Shown in pieces: positions 1 through 10,123 of a DNA stretch of 64,000 bases; position 1 is the first letter of the stretch, and every line of letters starts with the position of its first letter. This DNA comes from Cephalotus follicularis (taxonomy: Eukaryota > Streptophyta > Magnoliopsida > Oxalidales > Cephalotaceae). Location of the stretch: assembly GCA_001972305.1 (NCBI GenBank), contig BDDD01002288.1, forward strand, positions 58,901 to 122,900. The letters are read 5' to 3'. Under the pieces are notes generated by a model. It searched no databases and was not told the origin of the DNA. It worked only from the letters and a program-made list of their open reading frames with translations. A program made the position numbers and the translations under genes.

Positions 1-303
1 TTGTATAGAGGAGTTGACTCTTTGTACCTTGTGTAGTACGTGAGGGCTGTTACGACCTCCGTTCCGATCGGACATTCGTTCAGCCGAGATCCCTCGCACA
101 TCATTGAGTATGGTCAGATTCAGCTGGAACCTGACTTATCGTTTACAGAGACTCCTATACAGATTGTTGACCGACAGATCAGAGTTTTGAGGAACAAGAC
201 CATCCCTTTGGTCAGTGTTCTATGGCAGTATCATGGTTCTATGGAGCGCACCTGGGAGCGCGAGGATGATATGAGAGAGACATACCCTTTCCTTTTTGAT
301 TGA
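1..303 (+). pseudogene. pol: 3' end of Ty3/gypsy (chromovirus) pol: integrase C-terminus
   Basis: Only the last hundred or so codons of a gypsy polyprotein lie in the window. The reading frame holds RDPSHIIEYG, then IVDRQIRVLRNKTIPLVSVLW and WEREDDMRETYPFLFD before TGA. This is the chromodomain-like tail of Tekay/Del chromovirus integrases, which is thought to steer integration to heterochromatin. An in-frame TAG at 34-36 breaks the frame upstream, so this copy is not functional. A purine tract and an LTR follow directly, as expected for the 3' end of an element on the plus strand. The family call is firm; the rest of the element is outside the window. Confidence 0.85.
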
Positions 304-343
304 TTGATCGTTTGACCGATGAATCTGGGGACCAGATTCTTTT

Positions 344-356
344 AAGGAGGGGAGAA
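344..356 (+). other. Polypurine tract of gypsy A
   Basis: The run AAGGAGGGGAGAA lies immediately before the TGTGACGACC start of LTR A. It fits the purine tract that primes plus-strand DNA synthesis in LTR retrotransposons. Confidence 0.85.
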
Positions 357-532
357 TGTGACGACCGAATTCCCTTTGGTACTATTCATGCATACATCGT
401 ACCGTATTGTACCGTATTGGACCGTACTGAACCGTATTGTATTGAGGTATTCTTATACCTATTGATATTGTATTGGTTATATGCATGTATAGTCGGGATT
501 TTGGGCCGAGTTTCGGAGAGTTGATCGAATTG

Positions 533-542
533 ACTATTTAAG
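533..542 (+). promoter_or_regulatory. Possible TATA box of LTR A
   Basis: CTATTTAAG sits about 180 bp into the LTR and just upstream of a CT-rich stretch typical of plant 5' leaders. If correct, the whole palindrome cluster of this LTR is downstream of the start site. Assigned by position only. Confidence 0.35.
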
Positions 543-1045
543 TCAATTTTCTCTCTTTTCTCTCATTATTCTCATTTCCTCTCCTCTCTCTATCTTCTCT
601 CTCTCTCCCTCTTGCTGGCAGCCTCCACCTTCCTCTCTTGCAGCTGGAATTGCATCTCCATCAACAAGAGCAGTGATTACAAGTTGTAGCTTACCAATTG
701 AACAAGAAAGTAGCGGTTTTTGGGCGATTTCTACCGATCGATTGAGTGGAAGCTCAACTTTTGAAGCTTCAGTGATAGGTAGGACTTCTTTACTGAATTG
801 CCTACTGTTTTATTGATTGATTGACTGAATTGCATGATTGAATTGAATGATTGAGTGATTGAATTGAGGTTTTTGGGTTTATAGCAAACCCTTGACCTAA
901 TTGTTAAATTGAATGATTGAAATTGTATTTGGAAGGTTGTAACTAGTCTTACTAACCTCAAATGATTGATTGTAAACTTTGGTTTTCAAAGAATGTCTTT
1001 TAATTGGATTTTGGTATGAGATTGGCCCATTTTCTACCAGAAAAA

Positions 1046-1397
1046 TCGACACTGCCAGGAAAGACGTCGACCCCTAGCCCAAAGGCGTCGATGTCTTTCT
1101 CATACGAGAGCAATATCCTTGATTCTGCAGCAAAGACATCGACGTCTTTCTAAAGACGTCGACGTCTTTGCATCGAGACGTCTCCCCAGGAAAGACGTCG
1201 ATGCAGAACATCGATGCGTATTCTCTCACTATTTTCATTGAAAAGCGTCGATGCCTTTCCCAGAAAGACGTCGACGTCTTTTGGCCAATTCTCTGCAATG
1301 AACAAGGAAAGACATCGACGTCTTTATAAAGACATCGACGTCTTTCCTCCATTTTCAAGAGGAGTCGACGTCTTTCATTAAAGACATCGACGCCTAA
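1046..1397. repeat. Cluster A of GTCGAC palindromes
   Basis: Roughly a dozen copies of a motif whose best form is the 18-bp perfect palindrome AAAGACGTCGACGTCTTT (1152-1169 and 1264-1281). Decayed copies include ACATCGACGTC and GCGTCGATGCC. Each full copy contains GACGTC twice around the GTCGAC core. The first pair shows the module order seen elsewhere: GTCGACCCCTA followed about 25 bp later by GTCGATGTCTTT. Confidence 0.85.
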
Positions 1398-1526
1398 TGT
1401 ACTGAAAAGAGTTTTGATTGTTTTAAAACTAGTTTTCTACTTCTTTTCACATAGCCACTTGACCGGAACCTCACTTGAGGTGTTCAAGTGTTTGAAAACA
1501 GTTTTATTGATTGTACTGACCGATTG

Positions 1527-1733
1527 ATTGCTTGGGTCATGAGTGTTGCTGCGAGTCTAAGTCGGTAAAATGGATGCACGTTCCCATCCCTCCATTAGGC
1601 ACCACCACTTATTGCTTTGCTTCGACGTTGTATTGGTACATCGTTCGATTGCTTGAGTCGTGAGTGCTGTTGCGAGCCTAAGTCGGTACGATGGACGCAC
1701 GTTCCCATTTCTCCATTAGACACCACCACTTAT
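1527..1733 (+). repeat. Tandem duplication, period about 121 bp, in LTR A
   Basis: The block from ATTGCTTGGGTCATGAG (1527) to CACCACTTATTG recurs from 1648 with a few substitutions, including the segment with CGCACGTTCCCAT. One copy of the same block is recognisable in LTR B near 5160-5200, so the duplication probably arose within the family. Confidence 0.75.
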
Positions 1734-1899
1734 TGACTTTACCCAATATTGTATTGACTGGATTGATTGATTGATTGTATTGTATGGATTCTATAGAGCG
1801 ACCTTATGATTCGTGTCGGCATGTTAGGGCGTTGACCTTGTCCACCTATTCCGTCGATCGTTTCATTTATTGTACTGTATTGACCCGCTGACGAGCGGT

Positions 1900-1992
1900 A
1901 TTGATTGTTGCTCCCTTTATGGTTGAGCTTACCGATTGTTGCTCCCTGACGGTCAAGCTTACCGATTGCTCCCTTTATGGTTGAGCTTACCG
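1900..1992 (+). repeat. Short tandem repeat, about 30-bp unit, in LTR A
   Basis: Three copies of a unit reading GCTCCCTTTATGGTTGAGC then TTACCGATTG, the middle copy with CTGACGGTCAAGC. A related set is present in LTR B near 5350-5410. Confidence 0.7.
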
Positions 1993-2769
1993 TACCGACC
2001 CAGCCATAGGCTGGAAGATCTATGAGTTCCAGACCTGATCAATCTGGAATCCGTAGATAGATCTCCCACCCTTTTTGAAGGAATACCTTCCGTGGGATTG
2101 ATCATCACTGACAGATTGACATTGTATTGACCCGGTCGCATGCTCTATAGGATATTGATTGATTGATTGATCGGGTGTTTCATACACCACCACTGAGTGT
2201 CTGCTATTGATTGATTGTTATAGATCCTATCCGTATGCTCTGTTGGTCCATTGTCATACGGATAGTCTGATCGCCAATTGTACATGTACATTTGCCATGT
2301 CATGCATTGATATTGTACACCGCACATTGTTATTGTATAAATTGCCACCGATATTGCACATTGTACGTGCATACATGCTGCATGGGGTTTCTGCTTAGAC
2401 AGTGTGGCTAACCCCATCCTTCGGGGTGGGGCTATGTTGTACCTTTGTGTGCTGCATAGGTAAGGCAGCAGGTAGCAGTGGACAGAAAGACTGAGAACCG
2501 TTGATCGCATGACTGCTTGGACACCGAGGAGTTGTTTGTGAGAGATTAGAGTGTATTGTATTGAAAGATTGTAATGTTTTGAAAAGACTTGTATTGTAAA
2601 GGAATTGTATTGTATGTATGGATCAGTGTTTTGTTTCTTCCGCAACTGATATATATATATTGCAAAGTTTTAAGTTTTCCGCATTTTATATTGCTAGTTC
2701 CAACCATTGTATTGTATATTGGACTGAGCTTAATGCCACGTGTCCGCCCTCCGGGCGCGGGGTGTTACA

Positions 2770-4170
2770 GTTACTAACAGAGGAATTTAACAGTGGAGTG
2801 ATCAGTTTCTTAGATTTTTCATTCTCGAGTGAAGAGTTTGTCTGGAATGGTAAGATAAAGTGTCCTTGCAACCGTTCCAAGTTAAGAACATTTAGAACTC
2901 GATTTAAAGTGCACTTACATTTGTTGAAGAAGGGTTTTACCCATGTTTACACGTTGTGGGATCAACATGGATAAATGATGGAACACCATCGAGGTAGACA
3001 ACTCGGGTCCGAGCAATCCTTTTAAAAATCTTGTAATTGATGCTAGGGGTTTCAAGTTTGATATTGGTGAAGATGACGAGTTGGCCGATGAACTTCTAAA
3101 TCCCAGTGCAAAGAAGTTCTATGATCTGCTTAATGATGCGGATGAACTGTTGTGGGGTGGCTATAAAAAACACACTGAGTTGTCTATGATGACGCATTTC
3201 ATGAATGTCAAGTCCAAGTATGGGATTCCTAACGAAGGGGCCGAGGAAATTCTTTAGATCTTTAAGAGCAGAATGCCCGAGGATGAGAAGTTGCTGGAGT
3301 CTTATTACAAGTTGAAACATATTATGAAGATATTGGGATTATGCTACGAAAAGATAGATGTATGTGCCAATTATTGTATGTTGTATTACAGAAATCACAA
3401 GTATGCTACAGAGTGTCCAACATGTAATCATCCTAGATTCAAACCTAACGGTCGGGGAAAGAGAAGGAAATAGGTACCCTACAAGGTTTTGCGTCATTTT
3501 TTAGTTGCACCAAGACTTTAGAGGTTGTTGCAGTAAGATAAAACAACTGCTAATATAAGGTGTCATAGTAAGAAGAGGAAGGACAACGATGGTGATGATG
3601 TTGGAATGGTATACCAGACTGACGGTGAAGCTTGGAAGCACTTTAATAGCAACGAATGAGTTTTGTCCGTTTGGGGTTAATAGTACTGTTTACTTTTGCT
3701 GGTTTGTTTTGTTTTCCCATACAATCTTCCACATTGGTTGTGTATGATGAAACCATTCATGCTATTGTCCTTGATTATACCTGGACCAAAAAGCCCATGA
3801 AAAGATATTGACGTGTTTCTGCGACCACTTGTAGACAAGTTGAAGATGTTGTGGGAAACTGGAGTTGAAACCTATAATGCATTGCACAAGAAGAACTTTT
3901 AGATAGGGCAGTTTTAATGTGGACGATTAGTGACTATCCTGACTATGGAATGTTGTCAGGCTGGAGTACTCATGGTCACCTAGCATGTCCCTATTGCATT
4001 GACGGGAATAAGGGTTTTAGATTGAAGCATAGTTAGAAATGTTCGTGGTTTAATTGTCACCATCAATTGTTGCCCACAGACCACCAATTTAGAAGAGACA
4101 ATACAAAATTCTTGAAGGGTTGGTGGGTGACCGAGGTGAGTACGGAGAGGTTATCAGGTGAAGAGGTAGA
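2770..4170 (+). pseudogene. CACTA (En/Spm) TNP2-type transposase remnant
   Basis: Translated pieces in order match a plant CACTA transposase. First comes the transposase-associated domain, with IKCPCNRSK and LLKKGFTHVYTLW (2780-2970). Next is the start of the TNP2 core, with KKFYDLLNDADE, YYKLKHIMKILGLCYEKI and CPTCNHPRFKPNG (3110-3470). Then QTDGEAWKHF (3620-3650), PHWLCMMKPF (about 3730) and the later block SDYPDYGMLSGWSTHGHLAC (3930-3990). Stops and frameshifts are frequent, for example TAG at 3256 and 3471. The cysteine pairs probably bind metal. LTRs abut both sides, so this is an island of an older DNA transposon split by retroelements. No terminal inverted repeat belonging to it is visible. 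Confidence 0.88.
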
Positions 4171-5667
4171 TGTAATGTCCTGAATTCCCCCAGCAGCTCC
4201 AGATTTGCCACACCAGCAGTGAATAGCAATTGCATGTCTCACCTCCGTTCTTCTTGAACAAGGCAGTGGCTAGTTCTTGAGTGCTTCCAACCGATTGATT
4301 GATTGGTAGCTCAACTGTTGAAACTCCAATTATAGGTAGGATTTCTCTACTTGAATTGTTTATAGCTTGATTGATTGCTTGAATTGAATGATTGAGTGAT
4401 TGTGTTGTATTGAATTGTGATACAAGGGTTTTAAATTGAATCCTTGATCTAACTGATCTAGGAAGATTGGAATTGTAAATTGAAGGTTGTAACAAGTTTT
4501 ACTAACCTTAAAGGAGTGATTTTAACCCTTGGTTTTCAAAGAATTGCTTTAAATTGGAATTTGACTTGAGATCGACTTCTTTTTCTGCTGAAAAATGGTT
4601 TTTCCCAGCACAGACGTCGATGCCTAACCCATGGGCGTCAACGCCTTGAGCTTCTGAACTGCTTTACTGAGGTTTTATCCGACATTAGCCTCAACGTGTA
4701 TCTTTGGCGTTGACGCGTACGACTTGGGATTTCTTTTTCCTAGGAAAGACGTCAACGTAAATCATATAAGCCATCTCAGTGTCGACGTTTTCTGTTTGCG
4801 CGTCAACGCCTTGATCCAAGGACGTCAACACCTAAACTCACTGGTTTAAAGAAATGTGATGTGCGTCGACGCCTTCTGCCAAAGGCGTTGACGCCTATCA
4901 GCCTATTATTGAAAGTAAATGTTAAGCGCCGACGCGTATCGCCATAGCGTTGATGCCTAATGCCCTGAATTGGAAAATTAATGTTTTAAAGCTAGTTTTC
5001 AACTTCTTTTCACATGGTCGCTTGACCGGAGCCTCACTTGAGGTATTCAAGCGTTTGAAAACAGTTTTCAATAGTTTTCAATGATTGTATTGATATATTG
5101 ATTGATTGCTTGCTTTAGCCATATGTGTCAGGAATCTAAGTTTGGAACGTTGGATGAACATTCCCATTTCTCCATTAGACATCACCACTTATTGGCATTG
5201 TACTGACATATTGATTGTATTGTATGAATCCTATAGAGCGACTTTATGACTCGCATCGGCATGTTAGGCTGTCGACTTTGTCCACCTATCTTGTTGATCG
5301 TTTCATTTATTGTATTGACCTGCTAACGAGCTGTACTGATTGATTGACGATTGATGCCCCCTGAGGGCCGTAGCTCCCCGACGGTTGAAACTCACCGATG
5401 GATGATGCTCATCGATATTGCATTGACCCAGCCATAGGCTGGAAGATCTATGAATCCCAGACCTGATCAGTCTGTGACAAGTAGATAGATCCCCCACTCT
5501 TTTGAAGGACTACCTTCCATGGGATTGATCATTGTCATTGATTGACATTGTATTGACCCGAAGTCGCATGCTCTATAGGATATGTTTGATTGATTGAGTG
5601 TTTTATACACCACCACCGAGTGTCTGCCATTGATTGATTGTTATAGATCCTATCCATATGCTCTGTT
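4171..5667 (+). repeat. Truncated LTR B, same family as LTR A
   Basis: Begins TGTAATGTCCTGAATTCCC and from about 4290 aligns with LTR A from about 715 onward, including the TTGATTGATTGA-rich stretch, the CATTCCC...CACCACTTATTG block and the GACCCAGCCATAGGCTGG block. It lacks about 300 bp near the start, where LTR A has its TATA-like and CT-rich segments. It also stops at a point matching LTR A position 2245, losing the last 525 bp and the primer site. Protease coding sequence follows without a gap, so one deletion removed the LTR end, gag and the protease start. Confidence 0.8.
4612..4965. repeat. Cluster B of GTCGAC-like palindromes
   Basis: This is at the position matching cluster A, but the copies read mostly GGCGTTGACGCC, GCGTCAACGCC or GCGTCGACGCC instead of GACGTCGACGTC. 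The first pair keeps the layout of cluster A: GTCGATGCCTAACCCA followed by GCGTCAACGCC. Many copies carry TTGAC or TCAAC in place of TCGAC, as expected from CpG decay. Confidence 0.8.
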
Positions 5668-5843
5668 ATGGGCCAGTGTCACTGGGTTCTTATTGATCCG
5701 GGTTCATCCCATTCATTCATTGCATCACATTTTGTCTACCATGTTGGTTTGAGACCCGAATGCCTTCCTTTCTTGATGGAAGTGTCTACACCTCTTGGTG
5801 AGTTAGCGATTACCGATCGAGCGTGTAGAGATTGTGTTATAGA
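5668..5843 (+). pseudogene. pol: Gypsy aspartic protease fragment
   Basis: Encodes VLIDPGSSHSFIASHF followed by LPFLMEVSTPLGE and CRDCVIDV, the retropepsin region of a gypsy polyprotein. The catalytic triad is DPG rather than the usual DSG or DTG. The 5' end is fused to LTR B at 5667/5668. The 3' end is cut at 5843, where the next element's LTR begins, and the continuation of this protease is not found after that element. Confidence 0.85.
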
Positions 5844-6607
5844 TGTAACGCCCCAAAACCCAAGGGTCAACCCCCAAGGTTTGACGCGCTACGAACAGTA
5901 CCATTCATTTACAATTTAGCGGAATAATTAAAAACTTTCAACAATATAATATTGCATGCGGAATAAATCCAATAAATACTCACTTGTGTGGATATTACCC
6001 AATGTTATACAATGCTGTTCATAAAAAGCTCTGCCACATGTCGGCAGGTCAAGAAATACAATATTCAAAAATATAAATAAGCTGGTCGTCGATCTGCAGT
6101 GGAGGAGACTCACCCGGGGCTTCAATCTTCGGCTAGCTGCGAAGCACCGCCTGTACCTGACCCATTACATTAAAATGCAATGGGTCAGCGAACACTGGTC
6201 ATGTAGGAACTACCACCCACTCATGCATGGAGATGCAGATGCAGCAAGCATATGTGATGAAAATGAGAGATGCGATATATATAACAGTATAGTTCAATCA
6301 ATGAACAGTCATTAACAGTATCATTCCATAACGATCATTATAAATCATTAACCGTCACAATAAATCCTTCCTCGGAATCCCTTACTAAGGAGGAGCGATA
6401 ACGCACTCCAGACGTTAAGGCAGAGGATCCGGGACAGGAATAATCATTACATTTTTGGCAGACCAGTTCCTCGGGTTCCTCGGCCGTAGGAAGAGCAATA
6501 TACGCGCTCTAGGCGTTAAAAGCAGAGGAGAGGAACACAACATTATACAGTATTAGTAAAAGTCATTCAGTACACTATACAATAACATTGACAGTAACAG
6601 TCAGTGT

Positions 6608-6778
6608 GGCTCATCTAGGTCGGTGATCCGTAGGCTCATCTCGGTTGGTAATCCGTCGGCTCATCTCGGTCGGTGATCCATGGGCTATCTCGGTGATCCA
6701 CCAGGCTCATCTCGAAGATAGCCTTACCGGCTCATCTCGGTCGGTGATCCCGTAGGCTCATCTCGGTCGGTGATCCGT
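6608..6778. repeat. 26-bp tandem repeat inside the LTR
   Basis: Six or seven copies of a unit reading GGCTCATCTCGGTCGGTG plus ATCCGTA, with variants such as GGCTATCTCGGTGATCC. One copy carries a 10-bp insertion, GAAGATAGCC. The missing left part of the other LTR copy removes this block there. Confidence 0.85.
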
Positions 6779-7029
6779 TACAGTACGTTAACATTACATT
6801 GACGCTACAGTACAATAACACTACACTACTATTTACTGTGGCCTGCCTTTAATACTCTATATTTCATTTATTAATATTCCTATTCTCTTATCCTCACTTT
6901 TACTGCACTTCTCCTCACTTTTCTGCACTTATCATTCTTTTATTATTATAATTCCTACACTTATCACTGCATCCATTTCACTGCACTTATCATGTTTTAT
7001 TATTAATATAATCCCTTTCTCCTATGCCC

Positions 7030-8280
7030 TTCCTCCTCGGCGCAAAGCATAATACACCTGGAACGCATGTTGCAACGCTTAGCATTCCCACGTCAAGCCC
7101 AGAATGCATGCATGGATGCGAGAGCGTGGCAGGCGAGAACGCACTGCTCAGGCGCGACATATGCATGGCATACTTCAGTGCACAACTTGGACGCATGCTT
7201 TCTCAGCTTCGGGTGCGTGGATAGTAGGACGCGTCCTCGGTACCTGCATGGCAAAGCACATGCTCGGCGCCCATGGCTTCTCGGACGCGTTCCTCAGCAC
7301 ATGCACGACCACCACTCGGCATGACGATAACACCTCGGCATAAGACGATGGCATCTCGGTCATGGCGATGGCACCTCGGCACGTGAACGTCATCTTGGCA
7401 GTATGGTAGAATGCTGCTCCGACATGGCCATCTCGGCGCCTGGCCAGCTTGGGTGTATGGTACCCTGGGCGTGTGGCTCCTCGGCATGCTCGGACGCTAT
7501 CAATGGAGAGCTCGAGTGTTTGGTAATGCATGCTGGGACATGCTCGGGCCACGTCCAGGTGGAAGAACTTGGCTCTGGCACACTTAGACGCATGCCATGG
7601 AGCTCGGGATGGAGAGCTTGGCACTCATCCCGAATGCTCGACACGTTTGGACGCCATTTCATCATGCTCGGATGCATGGCAGTGGATGCTCGGCATGTTG
7701 GTGCTACATGCTCAGACGTCATCAATGGAGTGCTCGGGCATGGCACCTCGGCACAACGCATCCTCAGCACATTGGCACCTCAACACTTCACCTCGGGCAT
7801 GGCAAGGGACAACGCATATGGCAGAGGATGACGAATGCATGTGGACAGTGACACACTACACTGGTGCGTCCACGACTGTGTGTTCTCGGATGCCTAACGG
7901 TGGCACCTTGGCACCATGAAAGCAGACACCTCGGGAGCCATGCTCGGTACCTGTGAATCCCCACACTATGGAGTTGCTCGAATGCATGCGCCATGCTCTG
8001 CATTGGCAGTGGAGCTCGGTGCCGCACCTCAGCACTAAGCCTCCTCGGCCACCTCAAGTGGAAGCTAAACACTTAGCCGATGGGAACTCAGCATCTTGGC
8101 GCCATGCCAGCTCGGCGTATGGAGGGTACGCTGGATGCACTGCTCGGCACTTGCTAGGACATGTGCCTCGTTGTGCTTAGACGCACAACACCAGTGTATG
8201 TAGAGGGACGTATGCCATGGTACACTTTATAGGCATCTCTTGAAAAGCATATCCTCGGCTGCATGTTTGCTCGGCACATG
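7030..8280. repeat. CTCGGC-rich degenerate array within the LTR
   Basis: Dozens of CTCGGC, CTCGGA and CTCGGG hexamers, often as TGCTCGG or CACCTCGGCA, are spread irregularly over about 1.2 kb. They are interspersed with GCATGC-type palindromes and ATGGCA. Local GC content is clearly above the flanks, and every hexamer carries a CpG. The second LTR copy keeps 7030-7620 (as 10318-10914) but lacks the part matching 7621-8420. I take it as noncoding sequence; its role is unknown. Confidence 0.7.
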
Positions 8281-9029
8281 CAGTGCGCACGCACATAATG
8301 AGAATGCCTTTTAAACGCACATGGATGTTAATAGCACATCCTTTACATACTTGGCTGGGCTATAGTACGCCAATTGTATGGTATGGGACACACTCCATTA
8401 TATGCACAGTATTCCTTAAATCTAAATCATTACTTGCAGAGGACCTTTTTGTAAATCTTAGTCATTCTACCTTTATAACATTCATCATAGTATTCCTAAC
8501 AATGAACAATGAAAATTAACAAATAAAGGTGCTGAGTAGGTAGTAGAACCTACCTGAAAATGGTGAGCTCTCTTTGACCACAGGTTCCTCCTTTGCCTTC
8601 CTTCCTTTGCTCAATGCAACAATTTCTCCTTGACACTTTCTCTCCCGAAATGCCAACAGTCCCTCCAACACTCACCACTTCTCTATTTATAGCTACCAGT
8701 GGAATTCTCTAGAATTCCCTGGAGCTATCTTACCATTCCTTCACTGGATTGGGCTGAGGACTGGTTAAAATCAGCCCAATTCTCCAATTCTCCCTTTATT
8801 CAATGTAGCCCAGAATTAACACTAATAGCCTAATAGTATAATAATATTTCAAGCCCAAATCTCCTTTCTTTACCTTGGACAAGATTGGCCCAAGGCTCCA
8901 TTCATTCATCAATCACATTTCGGTCCAAAATGTCAGTTATTCATTAACTCAATTTCCAATCCAATAACAGTAGCACATTTTGAGTCCAATTTCCACTCCT
9001 CAATTATTTATAAAATTCCGGGTATTACA

Positions 9030-10123
9030 ATCCTCCCCCCCCTTAGAAGAATCTCGTCCCGAGATTCTAGGGTAAAACAGGTGAGGATATATCACCCTTA
9101 GGTCATTTCTATGCTTTCGTTGTGCTCAAACACTTCCATGGCATTACCGTAACATTAGCGATATACTCGTATCATGTTAATTCATCCTTCTGGTGAGCGT
9201 CTAGAGACTAACTAAATACATATACTGTCCCTCACCAGCATATATAGAGAGTTAGCCACGCACACCGTTCAGACATACAATTTCTGTAACAGTACAGTCC
9301 TTGGCCATACGCTTGATAACAGTACATTCTTCAATCATTCGTCCCATATGCAGGGCCATTCTGCCCATAACCATACGATTCACAACAATTCTGTCACTTC
9401 CCATTACCATTTCATTAATACCATACATTAAATCCATTTACTGGTTCCAGAAAATGTGGGTCCGTTACCGATTCATTCCTAAAATTCCATTAATTTCGCC
9501 CACCGTTTTCATTATCACGCTTCCGTTTCACACCCCGATATCAAATCAGAGGCCAATAGGGAACTTCTCAGCCTTACTGATCTCCCATTGTACCTTCCAG
9601 TTTCCTTATACGGTAGTCTGCATAACTTCTCTGCCCTAGTTTCGCATCGGTAACAGCCTTTTTCTTAATTATTTAGCCCCTTTTTATAGTTTCTAGTGCC
9701 AACTTTGGTCCCAAAAGGCTCTATTTACCCACTTTGAACTAATACAATGGGGTTCCTTCAGACTGATTATCAGTCTGGGGATGAAAAACAGTCTCGAAAT
9801 ACTATCGGGTACCAAGAGTGGCTTGTAATTTTCTCAGAATCGGGATGTAACAACGAGAGTCCCTGTCAAACCTTACGTGGATCGGCACTCCGTGAAGCCT
9901 CATATTCTCAATAATGTACAAGGCTGCTATCCGTTCAAGAGGGTAGATGGTTTTGATTGCAGGGATAAGAGCACTTTTTTAGAGAAGCGATCATCAATTA
10001 TTCATGTAACTTTCGGTTAGTCGTTGTTCTTGGCAAGCCAAGACGCTTCCCATTGTACTACTCTGATTCACGGTATATACTTTACCTTCCATGGTAGGCA
10101 TCGATCTCGTAAGTTAAGGGATA
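9030..10123 (-). pseudogene. pol: Residual internal region of the minus gypsy: integrase remnant
   Basis: On the minus strand, frames from about 10030 down to 9745 give IENMRLHGVPIHV, FDRDSR, LRKLQATLGT and VFHPQTDNQSEG. These are the integrase catalytic core with its second Asp and the Glu region. Further down (9634-9590) RSYADYRIRKLE and MGDQ correspond to the integrase C-terminus before GPY/F. Several frameshifts and stops break it. gag, protease, reverse transcriptase and the primer site are missing, so this is a deletion derivative. 9030-9590 shows no further recognisable coding sequence apart from the purine tract. Confidence 0.75.

Larger units (their letters stand above)
357..2769 (+). 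repeat. 3' LTR of gypsy A (2.4 kb)
   Basis: Starts TGTGACGACC right after the purine tract and ends GGGTGTTACA, so it has TG...CA ends. It contains a pyrimidine-rich leader (about 545-625), a cluster of GTCGAC palindromes (1046-1397), tandem duplications and many TTGA-type short repeats. There is no convincing gene: open frames here lie on both strands and are not shared with the related LTR at 4171. The long LTR fits Tekay-type chromoviruses. Confidence 0.85.
5844..9029 (-). repeat. 3' LTR of a minus-strand gypsy (3.2 kb)
   Basis: Read on the minus strand it starts TGTAATACCCGG at 9029, just after a G-rich purine tract (complement of 9032-9042) and the sequence GAATCTCGGGACGAGATTC, a layout common at the 3' end of plant gypsy elements. 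It ends GGGGCGTTACA at 5844. It holds a 26-bp tandem repeat and a long CTCGGC-rich array. Overlapping open frames on both strands in the array are by-products of its composition. A shortened second copy of this LTR lies at 10124-11523. Confidence 0.85.

Noticed and set aside
2145-2645. 166-codon minus-strand frame in LTR A
   Set aside because: Noncoding LTR; no family resemblance, and the related LTR B lacks it.
6608-6778. Regular short repeats that could suggest a CRISPR array
   Set aside because: Units are directly adjacent with no unique spacers, in a plant LTR.
7024-8180. Several overlapping open frames on both strands in the CTCGGC array, partly duplicated at 10312-11013
   Set aside because: They overlap each other in up to five frames, match no family I recognise, and follow from the GC-rich repeat composition; the second copy is kept only because it is the same LTR.
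9301-9639. 112-codon open frame on the plus strand
   Set aside because: It is antisense to the integrase C-terminal remnant of the minus gypsy.
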